This document shows, piece after piece, positions 11,290 through 21,679 of a stretch of 64,000 bases of DNA. Location: contig JAVYIG010007877.1 in assembly GCA_035222895.1 (NCBI GenBank), forward strand, positions 1-64,000, in the 5' to 3' direction. Each line of letters starts with the position of its first letter. Position 1 is the first letter of the stretch. The notes beneath the pieces were generated by a model. That model ran no database searches. It saw only the letters and a list, made by a program, of their open reading frames with translations, and was not told where the DNA came from. The DNA comes from Strongylocentrotus droebachiensis. Lineage: Eukaryota; Echinodermata; Echinoidea; Camarodonta; Strongylocentrotidae. Both the position numbers and the translations under genes were made by a program.

Positions 11290-12045
11290 TTTGAGCATGG
11301 ACCTATTACGGATGGACATTCGACGTGATTCTTTCTTTGATCCAATGAGAGTCACCGCCTTCTGATTATGTGCAGCTTAATGAAAACATTCAGATGTTGA
11401 TTAACAATTGAACAATAACGACTACCTAATCATTTTCGGTCAATGACAAAGGAGCAGTTTCCAGCTCTTGGAGTTTTGTTTGGATGGTGTGCTCTGTGAG
11501 AGTGTGTCTTAAATAAAAACATTACCAATGGGGAGCAGCAAAGTTGAAAAGCAGACAATTTTGGTGATATGAAATGTATTATTACTGATTCGCACACTTT
11601 CGCACGCACCAATGACCTAATAAAACAATTAAAAGGCCATGACCTTTATAAGCCCTATGCGCTGTAATTCTGGAATATTATGAGGAAATTGGGGAAAACG
11701 GGATTTTAAATCACAAACAATCCACACAAAAATCTGGTAATATCAACATGTTTTTCAAAAATAGAACACAGTACACGGAACAACAATTTCCAATTATTAA
11801 CCAGAACTGCATATCGATTTCCCATGATTTAAGCGATTTATTATCTTCTGCGCATGTATATTAACATGTTTAAAATCACAATCTTGATTCTGTCCCGGCT
11901 TATTGGCGGTGACCCTCATGAGATCAAAGTGAAGAAACATGTACGGAATGTTATTGAGACGACATTGACGGAGACAATCACAATGAATTCGTTAAGAAAA
12001 CGATGAATGTCCACTCGTAATAGGTCCATGGTTTGAGCAAAATAC
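11290..12045. repeat. Degenerate long-spaced inverted repeat
   Basis: Left segments around 11300-11365 (CATGGACCTATTACGGATGG; TTTGATCCAATGAGAGTCAC) recur in inverse order and orientation around 11905-12035 (GTGACCCTCATGAGATCAAA; TGTCCACTCGTAATAGGTCC). The interior is about 550 bp with no coding frame. Likely a decayed foldback or MITE-type element; exact ends and target duplication not resolved. Confidence 0.6.
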
Positions 12046-12463
12046 TGGATACGTGCCCGTGCTCATGAAAGTTATTCAATTATTATTCATTTATGCACAA
12101 GCAGTGTACTCCATGATACACAGGTGGAAGTATTATTTTACACGGGGAAACATGGCTATCTATGTAGCACCTCCATCGATGTAGGAGTGATTATTACAAA
12201 ATGTACAAAGTGGGACCTTTTCATGTTTTGAAAATACGTGGATATTCGGGGCCATTTGGGACATGTGCTAATCTATGATCATGCTTCCATGTGCGCTTCT
12301 AAAAGGTCTCAAACTGGTAAGGCCTTTAACACACACGCGTACATTCCCTCTCTCTCGCACACAAATATGCACTCATTTTCTGTTCTTGTTATTAGAAAAA
12401 AAAGATTTACATTTCACAACTACTGTCCTCTAATTTAAATCATGTTCTGTTTAGTTTAGAGAC

Positions 12464-12522
12464 TCCGGTGGTAAGCGCTTTATAAGCACCGTTTTTATTA
12501 TCATTATTATTATTTAAAGACC
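12464..12522 (+). repeat. LINE/SINE 3'-end fragment with AT-rich trinucleotide tail
   Basis: GGTAAGCGCTTTATAAGCAC followed by a TTATTATTATT-type tail resembles the 3' end of the LINE at 45115-47226 (minus strand, TAAGCGCTATACAAATG then an ATT tail). A related fragment lies at 50630-50690 on the minus strand. Short, so only moderately supported. Confidence 0.4.
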
Positions 12523-13162
12523 GGGTACACATTCTCACATTTAAGAGTATCATGACTAGCTTTAGGGCATTTTGTGAAGTAAATTTAATACTGATCACTG
12601 TCAGATATAAATCACTTCCCAAAACAATTTCAAGTAGTAATCTTCCATGAAATTGTGTTTTCTCTGACACGGTAGAATAGGCCTTATTATGAAAAACATA
12701 CTCCACTATCCGCCGACTCGTTCCCTTTCAACGTTGAAATGTTAAATTTTACATTGTTGTATAACCTCAAATTCACGGCAGTTCATATGGTGATTTGATG
12801 CATAGACCGCCGGGTGAGCCCCACAATTCGTCAGTTTTGTGACCTCGGCTCTGCATCTACTTTTTTTATAGTGGAAATTATTAAAGAATGCATTTTGATA
12901 TCATAGTCACAACTCGTCAATCGAAAACAATGCATATAAGCTCAAAAAATGGAAAAAAGGTGCTTAAAATCTTTCTTTTTTTCACGGAGGTTGTCCAATC
13001 ACTGTGCATGTATCAAGTAACAATTACAGCGCTTCAAGCTTTTTAGCCAATCACAGGCAGTGTTGTGCACGTACCACTGGCGCGCGCTATTTCGAGTTTC
13101 CGGTGTAGTAATCATGTCGTCAACAACTGAATGATTCAGAGGAAAACACAGGTTTTTGCTGC

Positions 13163-13411
13163 ATGCATACAATTTCGACTCACAGTAAGGTGATATCTTT
13201 CAGTGGGAAGAGTTACAGAAAATTCAAGGAGTGTGCAGATCTTTGGAAGGACGTCAGTTTTGGGTTTGAACTAGAAAACAAAATTGCTGCGAATGCGGTC
13301 AACTTCGACTTCGACTCGTTCGAGCTGCAGACAGAGCAGTACTCGCCCGGCGCTTCGGGCGGAGGAGTGTACCAGGGAGGTGTTCGAACTGCAACAAGTT
13401 CAACAACAAAG
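13163..13411 (+). CDS. Candidate 5' coding exon, hypothetical protein
   Basis: An ATG at 13163 opens 83 codons to a donor-like AG|GTAGGC at 13410-13413. Codon choice is unusually GC-rich at third positions for this region (runs of TTC, GAC, CTG, CAG), for example the segment encoding VNFDFDSFELQTEQYSPGAS, which argues for real coding use. Without splicing it stops two bases later. If cut after 13411 and joined to an acceptor at 14704 it stays in frame with a second open segment (14705-15038). A short upstream ATG at 13113 ends after six codons. No family recognised. An isolated open stretch by chance remains possible. Confidence 0.35.
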
Positions 13412-13497
13412 AGGTAGGCCTAGATCTATGTCATTCTGAAGAAATTATTGTATTAACTGTTTCAGCATGTTCAGAATAACTCTGATCCTATTCATTT

Positions 13498-13549
13498 TCT
13501 TCTTCTTCTTCTTCTTCTTTTTCTTCTTCTTCTTCTTTTTCTTCTTCAT
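13498..13549 (+). repeat. (TTC)n microsatellite
   Basis: TTC/CTT trinucleotide tract with a few T insertions, inside the candidate intron between 13411 and 14705. Confidence 0.95.
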
Positions 13550-13619
13550 AATCTGCCTCCTTAAAATTCAATACTGAAGATTCTTGCAGATGCCGTAATT
13601 AATAGTAGACTTCTAGAAC

Positions 13620-13905
13620 CTAATTGATAATAATAAATATACTCGGCCTGATTGGGGTGTGCAGGTGGACCATTACACCGGGGTTTCCCCCTACTCTTAT
13701 ATGAATAGTGCAATGGGTTTTTAACGTGCAAGGGTGGTGACTCTCCTGTACACGGGGCCTCCATTTAACGTCCTATCCGAGGGATGGAGTGTTTTTCACT
13801 TGACATAACCTGCGTCTAACAGTAACAGTAACAAGGGAAGGGACATGTTAACACACAACGCAGGCTTCAGTCATCCGCCTGGGTGGGAGTCGAAACCGGG
13901 ATCTT
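13620..13905 (-). mobile_element. SINE-like repeat, tRNA-derived head truncated
   Basis: On the minus strand it begins near GATCCCGGTTTCGACTCCCA, a degenerate B-box-like segment, followed by CCCAGGCGGATG. It then has a body with GTGAAAAACACTCCATCCC and CGTTAAATGGAGGCC blocks and ends near an AATAATAA-type tail. This arrangement is that of dispersed tRNA-derived SINEs seen in marine deuterostomes. The A-box half is missing, so it could not be transcribed from its own promoter. Family name not assigned. Confidence 0.5.
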
Positions 13906-14704
13906 TTTCTATGTCTATGTCATAATATGTCTATTTCCCGGCCCTAAACGTTACAACTAGAATCAGAAAAAAAGAGTCTAGATTAGAATATCTACCGGGT
14001 AATTTCTATTTTCTAAAAAAATTCTATGCTCTCGAAATTGAGGCCTAGCTAGCCAAATTAATAAGTGGTTGATCAAGTCAAATTGGATACTGGTCAGGCT
14101 TGATTCTATACTACATTAGTACAGATCAGGTCTTTATAATTAATGTGGGTATTTATTGTCCACATATCGATTACGGTATCGTCTGAGAACAGCGTACTGG
14201 TAGGTTTTTTTTTTTTGGGGGGGGGGGGGGTAGGGGCTACTGTCCCCCTAAATTTCCACAATCAAAGTGGTTTGTTTTTCTTTCTTTTTGTGCATGTTTG
14301 ACAAATTCTGCATAGTGAGGCCCCCAGTTCCTGTCAATATTTGACAAAGTTAAATTAATACGCCACTTGTGTTGGAGAATGAGCCTTGCCCTTGCCCTGG
14401 TGATCTGTTTATTCATGATGAAAAATGTATTACAGTACCGTATGCCCTCCATGCTCTACAAAAAAAAAACTTCATAAAAATATGTGACGACTCCTTACGT
14501 TTTCTATTAAGCAGTTCTGAATAATTTCCACTGTTAGACGTCTGTTAGACGTCCAATGCTAGATTCAACTCTTACTGTAGGTTTTGTATTGATGAATACT
14601 TCAGTATGTCTGTCTCGTAGAACTATAGACCTATTCTTTTTTAATAAATTATATTAAATGAGCCTTGCTTTTTATTTATTTTCAATAAAGGTATGTCCAA
14701 CCAG

Positions 14705-15038
14705 GATACCATACGGGCTGCTACTGGCACTTCTGCAACATTACAACAATCAAGTGAGCACAGATCAAGGCAAAGAGGGAACAATATTTAATCCATTGTA
14801 TGTCACATTACTTGTAAATGTAAAGCCTTTTTTAGAAATTCAATGTAAAGACCTTTCTTGCGATGCTCCATTTTGCCAATTTCCGCCAGATTCGATAAAG
14901 CAGATAACTTTTACTAAATGGCATTTGGACAAATGTATGAAATTACCTGCTAGAAATTTTAAAGAACATGGTTTAGATATGTATATTAGACTGAAGAAGA
15001 ATAGCAGAGGCTGGGACCCTGTCATCCATAAATTTTAA
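14705..15038 (+). CDS. Candidate terminal coding exon, hypothetical protein
   Basis: A pyrimidine-rich tract ending CAATAAAGGTATGTCCAACC and AG at 14704 could act as acceptor. The frame then runs 110 codons to a stop at 15038 and is phase-compatible with a donor after 13411. The peptide has a cysteine-rich segment (CKDLSCDAPFCQFPP) followed by FTKWHLDKCMKLP and a basic tail (IRLKKNSRGWDP). The cysteine/histidine spacing is zinc-finger-like but matches no family I know. A tandem copy at 15148-15470 keeps most of the same frame (about 63 codons) after one early stop. Function unknown. Confidence 0.35.
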
Positions 15039-15470
15039 AATTTTACTTACAATGTATATTTTATGTGTGTTTTTGCTAAAACATACATACATGTAGTAAT
15101 GCTTTTTGAGCAATCGCTTGAAAGAATGTTTGTAATTGAAAATATGACTTGTAAATGTAAAGCCTATTTTGGAAATTTAATGTAAAGACCTTTCTTGCGA
15201 TGCTCTATTTTGCCAGTTTCCGCCAGATTCGATAAAGCAGATAACTTTTACTAAATGGCATTTGGACAAATGTATGAAATTACCTGCTGGAAATTTTAAA
15301 GAACATGATTTAGATATATATATTAGACTGAAGAAAAATAGCAAAGGCTGCGACCCTGTCATCTATCTATGAATATATAATTTTTGTATCTCCAATGTAT
15401 ATTTTATGTGTATTTTTGCTGAAACATACGTACATGTAATCGCTTGAAAGAATATTTGTTATTGAAAATA
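14811..15470 (+). repeat. 337-bp tandem duplication of candidate exon and 3' flank
   Basis: Two copies start at 14811 and 15148, both with CTTGTAAATGTAAAGCC. They share the candidate exon and about 110 bp after it (ATGTATATTTTATGTG; TGTAATCGCTTGAAAGAAT-type blocks). Copy two has one stop near its start (at the GAAATTTAA position), then an open frame with conservative changes relative to copy one. Confidence 0.85.
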
Positions 15471-15704
15471 TTTTAATGTGAATTGACAATGTGTTGTATA
15501 ACTGATGATGAATCATTTCTCTACATCAACCCGAAGAGCAGTACCCATGTAGTCAAGCAGGCTTACAATATTATTGACTATGTATTTTGAGAATATGAGA
15601 TAGTAATATGTCATATATTTGATGTGAAACCAGATTATAATTGTTTAAACATGCCTTACAAACTTTGTTTTAGATTGTGATTTATCTTATTTAAAATGAC
15701 ATAA

Positions 15705-16000
15705 AAAGAGATAGAGAGGTGGGAAAGAGTGAGGGGGGAGGGAATGGGAAAGAGAGAGGGGTTAAGGAAACGAGAGAAAGGGAGGGAATGGGATGAAGAG
15801 AGAGAGGGGGAGTGAGGAAAAAGGAAGAAAGAGACGAAGGGGGGGGGGGGGTAGGGAGGGGAATGAGGAAAAAGGGGTGGGGGGCAAGAATGAGAGAGGA
15901 TAAGGAGAGAAAGAGAGGGGGATTAGGAAAGAGAGAGAAAGGGAAGGAATGAGGAAAGAGGGGAGAGGGAAGGAATGCGGAAAGAGGGACAGGGGAATAG
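15705..16000 (+). repeat. Purine-rich low-complexity tract
   Basis: About 300 bp of G/A-rich sequence (GAGAGGGGGA-type motifs). The minus-strand Ser/Leu/Pro-rich frame across it is an artefact. Confidence 0.9.
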
Positions 16001-16656
16001 TTTGACTGCACTGCAGCTTTGCTCGATATCAATACAAGTCATTTCCCTATAGCATAATACACAGCTGTCTCAGACTGGACCCAAGAGGGCGTTTGTCATA
16101 TTTATTAAAAATTAATTTGGGCATTATTAATTTGTGTGCAGTTTTTTCTACTGACGAGTTTCACCATCATCTTCAGTATATTTTTCTTTATATTAGAGGT
16201 CATTTTCAAGTAGATGCCGAGGATGGGTCACAAAACACAAAAACTAAGGCACTTTTGAGGGTTCACCCGGCGGTCTAATGTTTGTAAAAAGAGAGCGAAG
16301 TCGTGCAAACAGTTCTTCTTTGTGAACGTACTGAAAAGAGCAAGGTCTGTTAATAATTCATTGTCTCTTCTGTGACTATGCACAGGTTCGATTTATTGGT
16401 GAATAAAATCAAATCAAAGTGCATTTAGAAATTCAAGCATCATTAAAGTCAAACGAACATTGTTCTGTCTACATGATTCATATGCTTTGTGTTGAAAGAT
16501 GATAACATGCAGATACGTATTTAGCATAACTATGGTAAAGCCGGCATACCCCACCCAACTCCCCGCTTATCTGTTTAATATAGGCCCTCGAAATTAAAAA
16601 AAATATATATACACTCGGCGCCTCACGAAATCATGATCCAAATCCATGATCTGATC

Positions 16657-16982
16657 CAGGCGCGGATCCACGGGCTCAATTCTTCTGACCCGGCTATGGC
16701 AAGCCCTTTGTGTAAAAACTAGATAAACTCTGTTTTTCTCAGATAAACTCTGTTTTTCTCAGATAAACTCAGTTTATCAACAGATAAACACAGTTTATCA
16801 GAAAAACAGAGTTTATCAGTTGATAAACTCAGTTTATCAGAAAAACTCAGTTTATCAGTTGATAAACTGAGTTTATCATTGATAAACACAGTTTTTCTGA
16901 TAACCTGAGTTTATCTAGTTTTTACACAATGGGCTTGCCATAGCCGGGCCGGTAGAATTGGGCCCGTGGATCCGCGCCTGAT
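16657..16982. mobile_element. hAT-type MITE with palindromic core
   Basis: Terminal inverted repeats start CAGGCGCGGATCCACGGGC (16657) and end with the complement (16982); arms match over about 75 bp. Both ends are flanked by an identical 8-bp duplication, ATCTGATC (16649-16656 and 16983-16990). An 8-bp duplication with CAG...CTG ends is diagnostic of the hAT superfamily. The core (about 16730-16905) is built of alternating GATAAACTCAGTTTATC-like palindromic modules separated by short spacers. No transposase; it depends on one elsewhere. The exact target duplication implies a relatively recent insertion. Confidence 0.92.
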
Positions 16983-17356
16983 CTGATCATCAGATGTCTT
17001 ACCAATTATATTCCTAATCTTTCCCTCTCCAGTAACTGCTGGTCTAAGGTCCTTCTTTACTCATCGAAAGAAAGACTGGGCACTCTTATTGTTTAAAATG
17101 TTCATACAAACCGTTAAAGAAATATTATATATATATAAAATTAAAGGAAAAATAATACCCTACCAACATCATGTTAATTTTAGACAAATAAACATACGTA
17201 ATGTATATCCAACTTCGGTATGACGGTAAAGAGGACAATAATAAAAGTCTGTTCATTAATTTCAAATTAAAACTACGATATTATATGGCAAATAAGCAAA
17301 GTTTTTATTGACGAAACGCAAAGAAATTTGTCAAGAAATGTTAAGGTTATAACAAA

Positions 17357-17652
17357 TAATAATAATAATAATAGTTCAGTTCTTGTATAACGCATAATTC
17401 GTTATGAAATAACATCTCTATGCGCTTCCAAAGAGCTTTGGACTTTATTACCCTAGCTTTAGCTCCGGCAGCCTTATCAGCGCACAGTGCATTTCAAGGA
17501 ATAATCCTACCAGGTACCCATTTACCTCACCTGGGTTGAGTGTGGCAAATGTAGATCAATGTCTTGCCAAAGGACATTAGTGCTGCGGCGGGACTCGAAC
17601 CGAGGACCTTGTGATCGACAGTCCGGTGACGTATCCACTCGAACACAACAGG
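17357..17652 (-). mobile_element. tRNA-derived SINE
   Basis: On the minus strand the head (from about 17650) reads GAGTGGATACGTCACCGGAC (A-box-like), a tRNA-like body and a perfect B box, GGTTCGAGTCC (about 17590-17600). It is followed by an unrelated body with AAATGGGTACCTGGTAGGA, and it ends in an ATT trinucleotide tail at about 17359-17375. These are an internal RNA polymerase III promoter and the body and tail of a SINE. LINE-dependent, non-coding. Not a functional tRNA gene: the acceptor stem and 3' end are not tRNA-like. Confidence 0.8.
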
Positions 17653-17885
17653 TAGTCTTTGTCAATGAGACTTTACTTTTTATTAACTTAAGTAAAATAT
17701 TTTAATCTTTTTTATAAAGACCTTTTTATAATTCCTTGGTTGTGTGTAATTTTTGTAATTTTTTGTAATTTTTGTAATTTTTTGTAATTTTTTTTGTTGT
17801 TCTTCCTCTTAGCTGTTGAAGATACTGTTGTAGCTTAAGTTTTATTTTAAGTTTGATGTTTGATGTTAATTATTAGTTGTTTGTG

Positions 17886-19553
17886 ATGTTTTGTGCAGAT
17901 TGTAATCTTGCGATAAACACAGATTCATTCACTTGTTCCCATTGCAGAAACTATCATGATGATCGTCATACTTCTATAGATGATTTACATGATATACATG
18001 TATGTCAATGTCAATGTCCACGATGCTTCCATTCTATTTTTCCTTTCAATGATATCGACGATACTGAATTGATTGATATGTATGTTGACAGCGCCAATAC
18101 TCAATCGCTCGGAACTCAAGATTTGAATAATTTGTATAAAAAATTTAATTCGAATAGTGATTCTGATTTTGAATTGGAATTTGATTTTAATTGCAAATAC
18201 TATTTAGATGATCGATTTATAGACAGTTTTAAAAATGTAAATAATAGCTTTAGCTTACTGCACTTTAACTCTCGTAGCTTGAACAAAAACTTCGATGCGA
18301 TATCTGAATTTGTATCTACATTGTCGTTCAACTTTTCTATCTATGGATTTTCAGAAACCTGGATTAATAACAGTACCCCTTTATTGTTTGATATGAATGG
18401 TTATGCATTTGTTCATTCTGATCGGAATCTTGGGAAAGGTGGAGGAGTAGCTCTCTTGATTTCTCATTCATTGAATTATGTAGTTCGGACAGATTTATTA
18501 GAACAATCACAAAATTATGAATCACTTTTTATTGAAATAATGCTATCACAAAGAAAGAATATTATTGTGGGTATTGTTTACAGAAAACCCTCATCAAATA
18601 TTATTGATTTTAATTGTAACTTTGAAGATTGCTTAAAGAAAATCGATTTAGAATGTAAGCATGCATATATAATGGGTGACTTTAATATTGACTTGATGAA
18701 GTATTCTAATTGTAATTCTGTAAATCAATTTCTTAGTATAATCTATGCATATAGTTTCCTGCCTCTAATAGATAAACCGTCTAGGATAACTCAGTCATCG
18801 TTTTCTTTAATTGACAATATTATTACAAACAATTTCAATTCTGACATTTCATCTGGCCTATTTGTGAATGACATCTCCGACCATTTTCCTGTATTCCAAG
18901 TTTCAAAGAAATACAATTTATCTAAAAATGCTTCGATATATGAACGTCGTAAAATCAACGAAAATACTATTACTACTTTCAAAGAAAAATTTGTTGTTAT
19001 TGACTGGAATCAAACACTATTTTGTGAAAATGTTGAAGTTGCTTACAATAGATTTTTAATGAAATTTAGTAACTTATATGATAATGTATTTCAAAAAGTT
19101 TCCAAAATCAAAGGGAATAAAAAAAGGAAGAAACCTTGGATCGATTCAACGTTATTAAAAAAGATTCGGAAGAAAAATAAATTATTTAAGAAATATCGTG
19201 AAAATCCAAACCTTAATACCAAGAAGAAATATGCACAGATAAGAAATGTTGTTAACAAGTCGTTAAAGAACGCTCGGAAAAGGTTTTACGAACATAAATT
19301 TCAGGAATCTAGTGGTAATCTAAAAAAGACATGGAACATTATTAAAGAGGTACTTGGTAGTAAAAAGAATAATTTGCCTAACTTTGTATATGATAATGGG
19401 AACACTGTATGCGGGAATAAGAATATAGGAAATAGTTTTAATCAGTTTTTTATAAAAATTGGATTATTAATAAATGATTCCGGAAATCACCTTAATAACA
19501 ATGATTATACCAAATTCTTACTGCAGAAATGTTCTAAATCATTGTTTTTTTAA
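17886..19553 (+). CDS. LINE ORF2 N-terminal part: Cys-rich region plus APE endonuclease
   Basis: The first ATG in frame is 17886. The N-terminus has a cysteine/histidine cluster (FCADC, FTCSHC, CQCQCPRC) that may bind zinc; a shorter CSC...CIQC cluster occupies the same place in the intact LINE. An apurinic-type endonuclease follows: LLHFNSRSLN, GFSETW, GGGVALL, GIVYRKP, IMGDFNIDL, SLIDNI and ISDHFPVF, which carry the Asn, Glu, Asp/Asn and Asp-His catalytic positions. A basic linker (KKLWN-like, KKTWNIIKEVLG) leads to the RT. The frame stops at 19553 because of a T7 run (19545-19551). Removing one T position in the reading restores alignment to the RT frame. Confidence 0.85.
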   Translation: MFCADCNLAINTDSFTCSHCRNYHDDRHTSIDDLHDIHVCQCQCPRCFHSIFPFNDIDDTELIDMYVDSANTQSLGTQDLNNLYKKFNSNSDSDFELEFDFNCKYYLDDRFIDSFKNVNNSFSLLHFNSRSLNKNFDAISEFVSTLSFNFSIYGFSETWINNSTPLLFDMNGYAFVHSDRNLGKGGGVALLISHSLNYVVRTDLLEQSQNYESLFIEIMLSQRKNIIVGIVYRKPSSNIIDFNCNFEDCLKKIDLECKHAYIMGDFNIDLMKYSNCNSVNQFLSIIYAYSFLPLIDKPSRITQSSFSLIDNIITNNFNSDISSGLFVNDISDHFPVFQVSKKYNLSKNASIYERRKINENTITTFKEKFVVIDWNQTLFCENVEVAYNRFLMKFSNLYDNVFQKVSKIKGNKKRKKPWIDSTLLKKIRKKNKLFKKYRENPNLNTKKKYAQIRNVVNKSLKNARKRFYEHKFQESSGNLKKTWNIIKEVLGSKKNNLPNFVYDNGNTVCGNKNIGNSFNQFFIKIGLLINDSGNHLNNNDYTKFLLQKCSKSLFF

Positions 19554-21070
19554 ACCTGTTACTGAAAATGAAATAATTGAAGTTACTAACAAAATCAAAT
19601 GTAGCAGTAGTTGTGGTATTGACAATTTGAGTCCGGTAGTCATTAAGAAAATAATAGTACTTATTTTGCAACCATTATGCCATATTTTAAACTTATCCTT
19701 GTCTTCTGGTATTGTTCCTTCTAAGCTTAAAATTTCTAAAGTGATCCCTATATACAAAAAAGATAACCTACATAATGTTTCTAACTATCGCCCCATTTCA
19801 CTACTCCCATTCTTTTCAAAGATCTTAGAAAGAATTGTGTATAATCGATTATACGATTTCCTTTTTAGTAATCATCTTTTAAATGATTATCAGTTTGGCT
19901 TTTTAAAAAATGTATCTACCGAAATGGCTTTGATTAACCTGCATGATTATATAATTAATGCATTGAATAAGAAACTTCATACTGTTGGAATATTTTTAGA
20001 CTTAAGTAAGGCGTTTGATTGCATCGACTATACCATATTATTACATAAACTGCAATTTTATGGAATAAGGGGTCTTCCTCTACTCTGGTTTAAAAACTAC
20101 TTATCTAGCCGTGTACAATATGTTTCTTACAATAATGTTTTATCCGAGCCTTTAAATGTTATATGCGGTGTGCCCCAGGGATCTATACTTGGGCCACTTT
20201 TATTCTTGATATTTGTTAATGATCTTCCAAACTGTTCAAATAAGTTGAGATTTGTACTCTTTGCGGATGACACCAACATTTTAGTTTCTCATGATTCTTT
20301 ACAATCTTTGAATAATATTCTCAACTTTGAATTGCAGAAGGTATCTGAATGGTTTTATTATAACAAATTATCCTTAAATACGGACAAATCAAATTATATA
20401 TATTTTTATGTTAAAAATACAAAAAAAAGAATTATTGGATATAAAAATGAATAATCAAGTTATAAAGCGTGTAAGTCACACAAAATTCTTAGGCGTCTTG
20501 ATTGATGAAAAACTTACATGGAATAACCATATAACAGATGTAACAAACAAAGTATCCAGAAATGTTGGTGTCATCCGCAAACTTAGCAATTTCTTCCCTC
20601 AACGTATTCTTATTACTTTGTATAATACCTTAGTCTTGCCTTATTTATCTTATTGTAATGTAGTGTGGGTGAACACATATCCAACAAAATTACAACCATT
20701 GTATTTATTACAGAAAAGAGCTCTTCGTATATGTTCATTTTCTTGGAGACAAGCCCATACTAAAGAATTATTTGTTAAATTTAATGTTCTCACTGTGTTT
20801 CAACTCAACTCTTACTACTGTTCAATATTACTTTTTAAACATAAGCAGAATATGCTCCATAAATCATTATCATCAATGCTCACTTCTAATACAACTGTTC
20901 ATGACCATAATACAAGAAGCAGTAATAAATATCATCTATGGACTGTTAATACAAATTACTCACTATTCTCTTTTAGACATCATGCTCCTGTTATCTGGAA
21001 TAATCTGCCACTAGAAATAAAATCACTTAACTCAATGAATACCTTTAAAGGCACACTGTCCTACTTGTAG
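19554..21070 (+). pseudogene. LINE ORF2 reverse transcriptase part, two frameshifts
   Basis: Continues the protein above in another frame: SSCGIDNLSPVVIKK, NYRPISLLPFFSKILERI, YQFGFLKNVST, VGIFLDLSKAFDCIDY (catalytic Asp), CGVPQGSILGPLLFLIFVND, FVLFADDTNIL (catalytic Asp pair) and KLSLNTDKSNYI. A second frameshift at an A8 run (20421-20428) moves to a third frame with HTKFLGVLIDEKLTWNNHI, LPYLSYCNVVW, LLQKRALRIC and WNNLPLEIKSL, ending at 21070. Both breaks are single-base changes in homopolymers; all catalytic residues are retained. Confidence 0.85.
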
Positions 21071-21469
21071 CTACTTGCTCCCTCTATATAGAAAACTTCC
21101 CAAATCGGTGCCTGTTGGTCCCCCATGATCCTCTTTTTCTTATGTTAAATGAGAGCTGAGTTAATGAGATAGCCACCTGTCACAGTGACCTCGATGGCTC
21201 TCTGGGTGGTCTAATCCCTTCTAGCTGCAGTAGTAAAGCCTCCCTTTAAAAGAAAACTCAAATCGTACTTAATCACAAGTGTGTGAAATTTTAAATTGTT
21301 GATTTTACTGTCTTGTATTGTCCTGTGGTGGGTTTGTGCGGTTATGTATTTTTTAAATAAATTATGTCATATTTTCATAATTGTTTATTCCTTTATAGTA
21401 CTTTATTATCTTTTATTTTTTTAAATATTATATTGAATGTTCAAATGAAACGTATTTTACCTTCATCAA

Positions 21470-21513
21470 GGGTGGTCGTCTCGACAAATCCACATGGTTT
21501 TTTATGGCCACCC
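21470..21513 (+). other. LINE 3' UTR stem-loop
   Basis: GGGTGGTC (21470-21477) pairs with GGCCACCC (21506-21513) with one G-U, loop 28 nt. It sits at the same relative place as the hairpins at 996-1035 and 57125-57164 but uses different stem bases. Confidence 0.55.
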
Positions 21514-21679
21514 AATTCCAATAATCTTATGTTGTTATCTGATGTATCACTTTATAGTTTTATAATTTTACCTTATTTTGTATTATTGATCGACTTATAC
21601 TCTTATTCTGTCATGATTGTATTCTGTTTTGTATATTTTATTGGAATTGAATAAACTGAACTTGAACTTGAATATGTCA

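Larger units (their letters stand above)
17740..21672 (+). mobile_element. CR1-like LINE, nearly complete
   Basis: Contains an ORF2-type protein with endonuclease and RT (17886-21070, two frameshifts), then about 600 bp of 3' UTR with a stem-loop (21470-21513). It ends in AATAAACTGAACTTGAACTT, a GAACTT tandem tail. A TTTTTGTAATT tandem stretch lies just upstream of the ORF. No ORF1 was found upstream, where a SINE sits, so the 5' end may be truncated. Same lineage as the LINEs at 1-1112 and 57-61.6 kb. Confidence 0.85.

Noticed and set aside
15691-16032. 113-codon Pro/Leu/Ser-rich minus-strand frame
   Set aside because: Translation of a purine-rich low-complexity tract.
17570-17640. Functional tRNA gene on the minus strand
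   Set aside because: A and B boxes are present, but no closing acceptor stem, and it continues into a SINE body with an ATT tail.
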